From: Gossypium raimondii
Taxonomy: Eukaryota > Streptophyta > Magnoliopsida > Malvales > Malvaceae
Direction of reading: 5' to 3'
DNA length: 64,000 nt
NCBI RefSeq assembly: GCF_025698545.1
Contig: NC_068570.1
Span: 3,782,001-3,846,000 of the forward strand
Shown: positions 34,920 to 46,000 of the stretch, piece after piece
Layout: each line of letters opens with the position of its first letter
Position numbering within the stretch: position 1 is the stretch's first letter
The notes under the pieces: model-generated
What the model saw: only the letters and a program-made list of their open reading frames with translations
Database searches by the model: none
What the model was told of the DNA's origin: nothing
Position numbers and translations under genes: made by a program

Positions 34920-37430
34920 TAAAATGAGGTGTCATAAAAGGAGAATTGTGGGGGAAACTAAGACTTTAATTTGTTTTCCTTTTAAAAAGGAGTGGAAAAG
35001 AGAGAGATAGAAAAGAAAATGGGAATAATTAAACAGGGAAAAAAGAAATTGTATAATAGTGTTAAATAAAATCAGATGAACAAATTACCGATTCTCAATT
35101 TCAAACAATAGAAAATCTTGTACTATTCCTTTTATTTTTATTATTATTATTTAATGCTTCGTGAAGCCTTATACTTGAAAGTATTAGGAGTCGAATTACA
35201 TTTTAATCTCTCTACTCAAAAAATAGATAAATTGATCCTTATACATTAGATCAAAGAGCGAACTGGTTATTCCATTTCTACCGTTAAAAATTATTCCATG
35301 TATGTCATCATGAGATACATGTGGCATGCCATATGCCACTATCTAGTTATTCTGTCAGCCACGCTAGTTTTTGACAGTACATAAAGAGATAAAATTTTTA
35401 ACAGAAATGACCAATTTATTCTTTGACCTAATGTACAGGGACTAATTTATTTATTTTTTAGTAGAGAAATCAAAATATAGTTCGATTCTTAATATAATGA
35501 CCTCAATGATACTTTTACAATTCATCGATGTTAAATTTGAAATTATGTTGTCAAAAAAAAAATCAAAATATGATGAGGGAATGAAATATTTGTTAGTGGA
35601 ACATATCATATTGTGAATTTATTAGATTATCCCAAAATTATGATTCCTTTCAAAATAATAATTTAATAATGGGTTTGGATAAGTTTCAATGGTGCATAGC
35701 TGTTTCATCCCTATAGATATAACCAAAGGCATATTCATGAACAACTTATCAAACATCATTTGAATCTAATTTCAACTGATAGTTATCTCACTTTGGTTTT
35801 AAAAGTGGGGTTGACTTAAACTGTGCCATGGAACCGAATCCAATGCTTAGATTTTTTTTTTAATTCAGTTGATTAAAAGAATTGTAGTACCATTTGATGC
35901 TTTTATGCGAAAGAAAAGGAACCCCATAATAAAATTGTTCGATGGCTTATGAAATTATGAACCCTAGCTATCTAGGGTTTTATGGTTTACATATGCCTAC
36001 GAGATAAAAAGAGGTACGATTTCCATGATTCTTGCGATAGTTGCTTCTTAGTATCATGACACATGAAACATCCATTAGTATTTCTTTTAAAAAAATCAAA
36101 GGGTCTGTAAACTAACTATTGGTATAATGATTGTTGATGTCGAGAGGTGGTGAAGATTGAAAACGGTTCACCTTGTTCGGATACTATTTTTGGTGGTTGA
36201 AGGATTCGAAGGGGAGAATTGCAGAGTGAAAGTCGAGTGAAAATGTTAAATCCTTCGGGTGAGAGGTATTTATATGGGTTGATCTCAAAAAACACGTATC
36301 TCTTTTTGATAGGTTAGTCGATTTCTTTTAAGATTCTTGTTAGGTGAGTAATGTGACATTATCTAAGTTATAAGAAATGTGAGTGACAAGTGATGATTGT
36401 CTTGTTTGAGTGACTTATGTTTTCTAGAATATAGTGAAATAGTGCTCATGGTAGAAGAATTATGATTAATGAAGCAAGGTGAGTAGAAACCATATGGATT
36501 TTATGGTACTATGGCGAAAGTCGTTGGATGACAGATATATATATGAAATAATTATATTGTTAAGTTGATACTTCGATTTAGGGTTCAAATTGCAAATTAT
36601 ACAAAACTTATATTTATTACTCATGATTTTAATATTAAGACACATCTTTAAACAAGTTTTTGACAGAAATGCTATAGATTCCAAAATCTCAAACAATTAA
36701 ACATTTTTTTCCTTTTAGGTAGCTAAAAGAAAAAAGGGTTTTCATCTATAACGTTAAAATAGATCTTAACCATTTACTATATGTCATAGACAATATGTAT
36801 GGCTTAATTGGCTAGTTAAACATATTTGGGTCAATTGTAGAAATATGTAACAACATACCACCTGCCCTATTGTTAGGCAGGTCTTTAATTTCTTCTGTGG
36901 TAGCTTTTCACTAACATTATTAGATGAATCCTAGAGAGATATGCTTGTGTCCCATGCCATCTCATGATGTTTGGCGTGAAGATGAACTTAGTGTTGGAAA
37001 ACAAGTCATAAGGTTTGCGGCCCCTCTTCCTGCACAATTTGTCTAACCCAAAATCTTTATGTTATATAAGTGTGGAGATTCATTGATTTATCCATTAAAT
37101 GTACAATATCTACTAGATCTTTTATCCAAATAAGGAAAATGCAATAAAGTTGATTAAATCTTGAAAATTTGGTCTCTGAGATTAAAAAAAAAGTTAGTAT
37201 CATATTGATAGATGTATTTTTATTATTCAGATATTTATATGATTTGTGTTTGGTTGAGTGAAAAAGTCGAAAGATGGAAGGAGGGGTGGAAAAGTGAGAG
37301 GAAAGAAAATAAGAGATGATCATTTTCCATCCTACTAGATAAAAACTAATTATTCCAAATTGAAATAACGAGAGGAGAGAAAATGTAGTTCAAAATAATA
37401 TATTTCTCAAATGTTTTATTTTCTTTCATT
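34920..37430. other. Intergenic with a MITE-like foldback
   Basis: About 35,190-35,500 forms an imperfect foldback: 'aattgatccttatacattag' and 'gaccaatttattctttgacc' phrases are partly self-complementary around a central 'catgtggcatgccatatgcca' palindrome. No gene recognised elsewhere. Frames at 36,466-36,696 and 37,057-37,323 (-) are A/T-biased without domains. Confidence 0.4.
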
Positions 37431-38400
37431 TTATTTTTCAACTCTAACATGGTGGCAGAAGCTTAATTTTAATAGAGCTAGATGAAAGCATCCGCGATCC
37501 AAATAACTGCTTTCCATCCCAGCAGATTGATTCCCTTCCCTATAAACATGCTTCATGATCCTTTGTTGAAATCCATTGACGAGTCTATTACACTCCAAAA
37601 TCAAAGTAAACAACACTAGATTATTAGAAAATTTATCATAGGCAGAATTAATAATAGTAGTAGAATCAAGCTTAATTTCCAAGAAATCAATATTAAGAGT
37701 TCTAGCAAGTTGTAAGACATCCCGAAGATCTCATAGTTCCACCTCAACATTAGAAGCCTCAGAATATGCCTAATTGAACCATTGCCACTCATGATCTCAA
37801 ATTATTCTCCCTGCACTTACATTTCCCAAATTGCCCACCAAAGGTTCGTTTGTGTTCAATTTGAACCACCCAATCAGTGGAAGCTACCACAATGGAAACA
37901 CGAGTTTTTCTATTATTGAAGCTGAGAGAGCAAAGCACTCTCTCACTTTTGCAACACATGTATATATTACCTGCAGTATCTCCAAAAATAATGTCATTTC
38001 TATTCAACCAAACCTGCCACAAGAAAAAAACAAAATAGAATAACCCGAGGTATTTTATGATTAATCAACCACATTTAAGAGCAAATATTTTGTTCCAACC
38101 AACCTTTTTAGTCAAGAGTAGTATTTTCCGTACTAAGCTTGGTGGATACGGCTCGTCCCAACATTTACCCACAACAACAAGACACTTACACAACATATTT
38201 CTCAAGGTTTCTTAGTAACTTTGGCAAAAGGAGTGGAATTTTAAGTTTCCAAATAAGGTCCCAAGGGATACCATTATGACTAATCTTATCCAATCTATGA
38301 AGCATAAGGTCATACATAAGCACTCATGAGGGTGAATTGGCCATTTGGGGAAAGACCTCAAATGGTAGTATCTCTACCATCAAGGGCCAAAGACTCGAAA
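37431..38400 (-). pseudogene. LINE (non-LTR retrotransposon) C-terminal relic with RNase H
   Basis: Minus-strand reading from about 38,160 down gives a degenerate zinc-binding/RT C-terminal region, then WLNRNDIIFGDTAG (38,000), a standard plant LINE phrase. An RVT_3-type RNase H segment follows: SEASNVEVEL, LRDVLQLARTLNIDFLEIKL and DSTTIINSAYDKFSNN, then HVYREGNQSA near 37,530. In the family consensus the last phrase reads H..RE.N..AD.LA. Stops and frameshifts separate the blocks. Only the 3' end of ORF2 is recognisable; an intact element would be ~5-6 kb. Confidence 0.75.
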
Positions 38401-39277
38401 GTACCGTATTAAATTTAGTGAGATACCTATTGAAAATTATTTTATTTTATTTTTTAAATAAAAATTTAAAAATATAATACTATACACTAGAAGAATGCCA
38501 AAAGGTCTTGTAACCACTTGGATAATGATGATATACTCTAGAAAGCACCAAATCCTTACACACCTACGTCCACCATTCATCCAAATAAAACACTCATTTT
38601 AGTCGATGCTCAAACTCTACTGGGTCAATCCATTTACTTTTCAGGTGGTGATCCAAATTTAAAATGAAGCAAAACTTATCAGCGTATCCCCAAACAAAGA
38701 GAGGATCTAGTAAAAACTCGAGACCCACGTGTTTTTTATCCATTTGGATATAGGCAAATAAATCAACAAAAAATTATGAAATTAATTTATACATAATCAT
38801 ATTTACAAGATTTTAGAATCGAGATGGTTAAGAAAAGATATCAGTTCAGTTGGCATACTGAAATTCTTATAATCTTGGATAGCAGATTTGAACGGCAAAT
38901 TGATGATATAGTCCATCAAAACTTTTAGCGCGTCAATATCATCTCTCGTTTTGCTGTTACGTGCATTTAAATTGGATAAAATTTTTATCCGACCATCGAT
39001 ATTCGTAATGAATATACACTTTTTTGGATATTGCGTTAAATGCTTTTGCATTTCCTTTGGTTACTTTTTTTTGGCCCTGTTGAAAGCCAATGCAATTTCT
39101 AAATAAAATCTAAATTTATCTTTAAGAGATATTTCCTTGAGAAGACTCTAGAATATAAGAAATAAGATATTATCTAGAAGACTAGATATTCTAGATGAAC
39201 ATTCTAGCTATTAGCTATTTGTAAAATCAATGGCAAGGATGTTGACATGTATCAACAATCCATCGGTCACTAAACTC

Positions 39278-39285
39278 TATAAATA
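39278..39285 (+). promoter_or_regulatory. TATA box of the solo LTR
   Basis: TATAAATA, 132 bp upstream of an AATAAA, in the order expected for an LTR promoter and its poly(A) signal. It could still start transcription into 39,300 and beyond; activity is unknown. Confidence 0.55.
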
Positions 39286-39409
39286 GAGATGGGAGCTTTC
39301 TTGCTATGGTATAAGAGAGAGCCATGAGCAAGAGAGTGTGAAAGGTAGAGGTAGAGAAGAGAAGAGTAGTGAGGTAAGTGTGAGTCATGTTATAATTGTA
39401 TTGTGTTTT

Positions 39410-39415
39410 AATAAA
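39410..39415 (+). terminator. Poly(A) signal of the solo LTR
   Basis: AATAAA following a T-rich stretch ('attgtgttttaataaaagtg'), in the expected R-region position. Confidence 0.45.
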
Positions 39416-40150
39416 AGTGTTCTCTTCTCTAATAATTGTAAGTCTCGGCTAAGCCTTAAAGTTTCTAAATATGATATGTGGTTGGCAGAGTCGACTTGGA
39501 TGATATAGTGCACTAAGAAATTAAAAAATAACAGGTTAATTGACTTCAAAAAGTTATTAGTTGTAGATCCTAGGTCCTTTATAATGAGTGTGTTAGACTT
39601 CCGAGTTTCCAATAGGCCTAAATACAAGTAGTATCGTGGAAAATCTTACAAAAATTCTCTCTAATGTAACTAAACCACATATCCTCACTCCGGTTTGAAT
39701 AACTATCTTTCCACTTCTTCATCTTTTCGCTAAAATACATTACTGCGTTTTTAAAAACATTCTAAAGCAAGCAACCATTCATCTTGATAGTATACAAGAT
39801 GATGACAACATAATATCTGATCATCATGATGCTCAGCTAGATATTGCACATCTCCAAAGCTGTCCTTTTGTCTTTATAAGTCAGGAAAGTCGAGCTAATT
39901 TTTATCTCATCCCTAAATATCACAATTCGGTTTCACCATAGCTGTTGCAAACTAAAAATAAAAATTAGACTAGATCATATAACCAAGAATATGCTAAACA
40001 TTGGAATTAAAAAGATGTAACATAGTCTGGCCACATTTTAAAACTATCGTTAGAAAATATAAACAAACAGAGCCTAAAAGCAAAAATATTGAAAAATATA
40101 AAAAATATTATTACTTTTTATTGTTAAGTCAGTATAACCAAAAACAAATA

Positions 40151-41158
40151 AACTATTTAGCACCAAAGAGAAAAGAAATGTATTTTGTTAAGTACGAAAA
40201 TCAAAAATTTCAAAAGAAGAGAAATATAATAGAGAATGTGATAGTTTGTTCATTTTGCATACTTTTCGTGCTTAACTCGACTTGTTCTTGAATTAGTTCC
40301 TTCTAATTGATGAATTTTGTGTTTAAATATTGACGAAGACGAAAATCAGTTACTTTAAATCAAAGACAAGCAAAGAAGGGGTTAAATTGAAGCATGAGAA
40401 ATAGAACAGAAACCGAATCATAAATTTTGGACATTTGAGGGGCTGGTCAGATTTTGACATTGTAAAAGCCAAAACTAGAAAAGAAATCTGAAATTGATTT
40501 ATTACACATTGATTTGCTTGGCAATTAAATAGAAATCAATTTATTTTTCTTTAAATAAAAAATGGGTCACCATTTATTTATTATTTATTTTTTTAACTCG
40601 TTGAGTACCATAATATTTCATTGCATGGTGTATAGCAAATTAACTTGGGAGAACATAATGGAAATAACTTTGAATTATTAGGTTTTGGTCAATAATGTCC
40701 GTTTCTGGGCAGGGGATATGGCCTACCCCAGCCAATGAGAGTAAGGGGACTAAAAACGAAATTTGCCCATTTAGCTAAAGAAGTTTAGTCCTTCCTTCCG
40801 TGGCTTCATCCCTGAACCCTTTCCATCACTTGAGTTAGGCCCAATTGTAGATTAAATAATGTTCCTATTTAATTTAATACTAAAAAATGGTATATCATGA
40901 GCTATGCCTAATTTCTAAGGTTGGGCTAACATTAGCCCAAATCAAAATTGGGCCAATTTACTATATTACCCCCCAAAACTTGACCACACAAGGAGGACAG
41001 ATTCGTCCTTTAAACGATACAAAACCCACCACAAGAGACAAGGAACTTTACAAAACCCCAAGGAACAAGCTAAGCATAAACCAGCCTAGTGCTTTCTGTG
41101 CTTAAATATAACGGCAAAGCCCGAAACGAAGAAAGCAAAGGAAAAACAGAGCAAAGAG
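40151..41158 (+). promoter_or_regulatory. Upstream region of the TRM112-like gene
   Basis: From 40,300 to 41,158 no other gene is visible. A TATA-like 'aaatataa' at 41,104-41,111 lies about 50 bp before the start codon and fits a short A/G-rich leader ('cgaagaaagcaaaggaaaaac'). Assignment is tentative. Confidence 0.35.
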
Positions 41159-41533
41159 ATGAGGTTGCTAACTCACAACATGTTGTCGTCAAACATCAAG
41201 GGGGTAACCAATGGCTTCCCTCTCAAGATTGAAGTGGAGAAAGTGGTGGAGAAGCAAGTCGAAATCAACCACGATTTCCTCAGGAATATATTTCCCAAGA
41301 TCGATTGGAAAGCGTTTTCCGATGCTGCCAGAACTATGGGCTACGTCGAGCTTCCTGAGCAGGCACCTGATCCGTCGGTGCTTGAGTCGGACCTGGACTT
41401 CTTGACGAAGTTCCACCATGCCCTCTTGGAGCTTCATCTTGAGGAAGGTGCTCTTGTTTGTCCCGAGACTGGCAGGAAGTTTCCGGTTAATAAGGGAATC
41501 CCCAATATGCTTCTGCATGAAGATGAGGTTTAA
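41159..41533 (+). CDS. TRM112: TRM112-like methyltransferase activator
   Basis: Single uninterrupted exon of 124 codons. Trm112 is the small obligate partner that stabilises several methyltransferases (tRNA, 18S rRNA and release-factor modifying enzymes in yeast and human). Visible features: the N-terminal MRLLTHNMLSSNIKG, the central helical region (FLRNIFPKIDWKAFSDAART, then FLTKFHHALLELHLEEG), and the C-terminal zinc-ribbon-derived strand LVCPETGRKFPVNKGIPNML with the invariant GIPNML. Only one cysteine of the yeast zinc site remains (VCPETG), as in many higher eukaryote forms, so zinc is probably not bound. Length equals the family norm (~125 aa). Lack of introns also fits plant members such as Arabidopsis SMO2 (AT1G22270). 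The long opposite frame at 41,189-41,572 is its shadow. Confidence 0.95.
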   Translation: MRLLTHNMLSSNIKGVTNGFPLKIEVEKVVEKQVEINHDFLRNIFPKIDWKAFSDAARTMGYVELPEQAPDPSVLESDLDFLTKFHHALLELHLEEGALVCPETGRKFPVNKGIPNMLLHEDEV

Positions 41534-43060
41534 GGGAATGGTGGTTGATACGGCTGCGCCACTGGGCCTCACCGGTTTTTAATTAGGGTTTATACTCTTT
41601 TCATTTTCTTTTTGTGTGTGTTGTTTTAATTATAATGTCACTGATTTTAATTTATTAAATAATGCATTTTAATGAATCCAAGTTGTGCGTAACATCATAT
41701 CATTTAAATTATTAAATATAATTAAAATATTAATTATTTTTATATAATAATGTTATCGATATTGATGAAATTTAGAAAATATAAAAGGGTTAAAGCTCAA
41801 TTATGCTAGTGAATATTGACTTGAATTATAATTTATTTTGACGTATAATTGTTATTATAATTTTTTTGTTTTTGAAAATGCTTTCATTAGGTAAGAGAAG
41901 TAGTTGAATATTTTATTTAAAAATACAATGATAAATATGAATTGAATTAAGATAAAATGGTAAATTCTAATTTTAAAATGGAAATTTATAAATGTTGATG
42001 AGATAATCTATCAATTTTGAAGTGATAGATCTTAAGTTTATATTATCAAAATTGAATAAATAAAATGAAATAGTTTTAAATAAAATATTATTCAAATGTT
42101 ATCAAATAATATAATGAATGATAAAATACAATTGTCTGGAACGTGATAATATTTTATGAAATTATCCTTAGTAAATAAAAGATAACATCAATATACTTAA
42201 CATTTTCAGTAATTTTTATCAATAGCAAATATTAAAATTAAATATTTAATAATAATGTTTTCAATAATATTTATTAGTAACAAGTATTTGAATTAATCCG
42301 TTACGTGAATACATTTAGAAAATAATTTACATATTACTAAGATTATTAAGATGTAAATATGTAAAATATTCACCATTACATTGTAGGTATAAATTCAAGT
42401 GTTTTCATATATTTCGTTTATGGCATGAAAATTAAAATTATCCTGGTACTAAAATTTAATATCCAGAAAATATATTTTAAAACATATTTATAAAAAATAT
42501 TCATTTGTTTCTTAACCCTAAACACACACAAAAAACTAATTTAATTTTAATAATTTCTTTTTACTTTTCCATGCTCAATAATTATATAAAAAAGTAACTT
42601 TCAAAAGAATGTTTAGACTTTTATATACCAAACATTGGATTTACACCCTCAGCCCATAAGCATGACTGACAATGTGACCCATTTGTTTATATACTATGGG
42701 ACACATTACATCCTCAACCCACCTACATGCTTTGGATGAGTTGATTTTTCGAAAAATCTTAACTGGCTATGTACATGATAATAAACACTGAGGGCCAGAG
42801 GTTCAAAAAACTTGGATAATATCTATCTCGTGAAAACTAGAAACTCCATGAAAAGAATATAAACTCCACGGAATCTATTAATCAAAATCCTGTTTATACT
42901 CTTTTGTTTCTATAAAAAATCAACAGAAATTTAAAAACCTCAGCAGGGGAATAATTTACTAACCTGCGTGCTGCCTGTCCTATGGTGTAAAAAAATGCTG
43001 TTGACCTTTCAGAAGACAATACTCAGCTATAAACCTATCTTAAACACCAAAGCCTGCAAA
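41534..43060. other. Convergent intergenic region, no gene
   Basis: The TRM112-like 3' UTR covers the first ~100-150 bp ('tataatgtcactg'). From 41,700 to 42,600 it is strongly A/T-rich, and 42,640-43,060 leads into the 3' end of the minus-strand TMEM135-like gene. No bounded repeat recognised. Confidence 0.45.
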
Positions 43061-46000
43061 TCAAACTGTGGAAATGTCTTTGCAACGAGGGGTTTCACAC
43101 GGAGGAGGAGGCACACCAAATACCCAATCAAGAACGTTTAAATACTTGGAGCGAAACACTTCCCTCTCCTGTGCGTAGCAGTGCATTATGATTGCTGTTG
43201 ACAAACTAAAAATTACCACATCAGCTCTCTTTAGATTCGTCGATTGTGGCAAGTACCCAATATCGGCCATGCATGTAAAGAAGCTCTCTATGGCTCGTGC
43301 AAGGCAGTAGAGTGATATCTCAATCCGTCTACTTTTCTTCTCAATGGCCAAGGCCAGACCTGTCGGAAACTGCCCAATAACACATGCAACATTAGGAACA
43401 AAAACAGAACTTTGGCTTATAACTTGCATATAAATTAGTAAGAGTCTTTTACCGTTCCCATTGCTACCATCGGTATGTTACATCTTCTGAAAAGCCTAAA
43501 CAGCAGGCAAGTCCACAACCTGTTTAAAAGTTAAAGGTTAGCTCAATGTCAAAGGTCAATAATTTAAATGGAACATAAATCAAATAGCACAAGGTACAAA
43601 AGAATTTGATTTAGCAATATGTACAAGTTTGAATGGTAATCAGCTTTTTGTTGACGCCAAGCAAAATGGAAAGCATCATCATCGTAACAATAATAACAAC
43701 AAAAACACCAAATAATGCCAAAACTCATCTTACCTTCTATAAGTAACCCATCTAGTTATTCAATGTGTATATAGTAAATGTTGACTGTCATCCTGAATAT
43801 TGTTCATGTTTGGTAAACAGAGTAGGAGAATAATTGCTCCTCATATACACAGCTCACCATTCTTATTTTGTTTAATGATAACCTCTTCTCAGCTAGGGGA
43901 TTCATCCAACATATATCGGTCTCTCATTAAACATAAAACAGCTTCCTAAACCAACTGTTGTATTGCCATTATAATAAAACCTATTATCCTATTCAATACC
44001 TACCGTGCAGGATTCACCTCCAGCACTGCAAACTTACACAACTTGACACATGACTTCACCAAATAATGCACATAACTAGCAAAGGCACTACAAACTTTCA
44101 TCTATTGCTTATTTCCTTCCAACAGCCAAAATTCACTTCTAGCTAGGAAAATATCTCTTATAGCTTGGAATTATGACAACTGCATTTTATTTATATTATG
44201 TAACTATTATCTTAAAACATATATCAAATTGCTAAAATTACTACCAGCTGCATTGATGGAGTAAGTTGCAATTTAGAACTTCATCAGAATCCAACTTAAG
44301 TTCTTTATCACCATTTCATGTAAACATTCTCCCTCTTTTAGTCTTTTACAGGAAATTATGCTACGGTGTTGACTATCCTTGTCAAAGCCAACAATTCTGA
44401 TGTCCTGACAATCACAGTAGGCTTTGGAACAAAAAGAAAAAGACATTCAAACTAGACTTGCCACAATAGAAGTGTAGAACCACCAAGGGAGCTAAGAAAT
44501 CTTTAAAAGCCATAAATGGCATGTGAATATATGAAATAATGATTGCTCAACACTGATAAAGATTGTTGGCCACATCTGCATAATAATAGCCAATGTAACC
44601 AAAAAATAACAAAACGAGGAAAAGATCAGATGAAATTTTGACCAAAAATTTCACGGCAACATAAATTCTCAGTGACAGTTAAGTACCAAGAAAAGAAAAC
44701 TTCAAAAAGGGAGGCACCTCAAAATTGAAGTTGAAATACACTAGAAATAGTAGAACACTAACCAAGCAGATGTGCAATAAGCAGACAAAAATAAGCTTGA
44801 TCTGGCAGTACCAACAATACCCTTTCTTAATATTGTGGAAGGCCTGTATTAAGGTCAAAAAGAACTTTGTCAGACAGATATGTTATAGAGCATCTGTGTG
44901 TCTGGGAAAATTTTCTTTTTTTCTTTTTTGGGGGGTGGGGGAGAGAGAGAGAGAGAATGAATAAAAAGGAAGCAAAAGACCAGCACAAGTAGGTTTTACT
45001 GGAAACTTATGATGTGCTTAAAACCAAATTGCATATATAATTCTTTGTCCACCTCAATATGCATTAAGCAAAGCATGCTGGCAACAACAGTATCCATATT
45101 TTATAACAACTTCAATTACACATCAAATTTTAAAGGGCATTTACCTACTGTGGTTACATGAAGGACTCAGTAAAGGTTATAATCAAAAATCTAAAACATA
45201 TGAAGTAAAAAAGTTTCCTTTTCATTTGATAACAAGTAGCTAATTCTAAGTGAAAAATTCACCAATTTTCAGCTAAACAGTCTTCAAGAAAGAGAAAGAA
45301 GTCTAACTGCATTACCTTTTTAAGAGGTCTTGACGATGAACTATTAACGCAGGAATTAAATAAACTGGAAGATATACTGGTAATGCCCTTTTATATCCTT
45401 CAGTGAAAAAAGAAATAACATGTGCACTGCATGATTGATTCCCATGTATCATCTGCAAATAACTTGAGGGTTTAAGCTTCTCAAAAGTAACAATATACTT
45501 TTTTCCAGCAAACTTAAAGCAATAGTAGCTTGAGTGCTTAAATTCAAAGTCTATTCTGAACTTCCTAAAGGTATCCGAGTAAATTAAACAGAAAACACAA
45601 ACAAAATAATTCCAGAAAGACACTCATTTTATTTCAGCAATCAAGCATCTTGCTTAAAGCAATCATTATAAGGATCTTATCACAAAGGGATCAATTAATA
45701 ACAATACAGTGGTTAAACTAGACCAATATCCACTATCCATATCCAAATAAGTTATATTTTGGAAGAAGTTTTGAACTGATGATTGCAAGATTTATAGGGA
45801 CTGCAAAAGAACAATAAAGCATTTTACATGGAAATGGACAACTGCGGATAATAACTGCATGATCTTAATATTTCAAAAATGCCTTCATTAGTAACTTTAA
45901 CATGAAAAGTCAGCATTAAATACCAAGAAGAAGACAAAAAAGCATTAAATTAGTTCTCAAAATCACAGAGCAACAAAATAAAAACTGTGCATTCAAGTTC

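Larger units (their letters stand above)
39078..39614 (+). mobile_element. Solo LTR, probably Copia type
   Basis: The 537-bp insert begins TGTTGAAAGCC and ends TTTCCAATA (terminal CA changed to TA). It is flanked by GGCCC (39,073-39,077) and GGCCT (39,615-39,619), a 4/5 matching target duplication. The related sequence near 60,240 reads straight across ('ggtccatatacaag' in reverse complement), confirming both insertion edges. Promoter-like TATAAATA at 39,278-39,285 and AATAAA at 39,410-39,415 fit U3-R-U5 order on the plus strand. There is no internal domain. Confidence 0.75.
38650..40150 (-). repeat. Gene-like repeat family, copy 1 (split by an LTR)
   Basis: Reverse copy of the sequence also found at 59,940-60,670 and in both arms of the palindrome at 61,040-62,580. 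The best frame (38,803-39,051) contains KKCIFITNIDGRIKILSNLN and ALKVLMDYIINLPFKSAIQD; the equivalent at 60,267 reads KKSIFITNFDRRVKF and LMTYIINLPFESVIRNYKNF. Upstream on the minus strand (39,900-39,700) another block matches the TFLxYKDKE...DEWLL part of copy 2. The conservation of peptide-like blocks between splice-like signals suggests a captured or duplicated gene whose identity I do not recognise. The copy is interrupted at 39,078-39,614. Confidence 0.6.

Noticed and set aside
41189..41572. 127-codon minus-strand frame
   Set aside because: It is the antisense shadow of the TRM112-like gene, whose plus-strand product is clearly recognisable.
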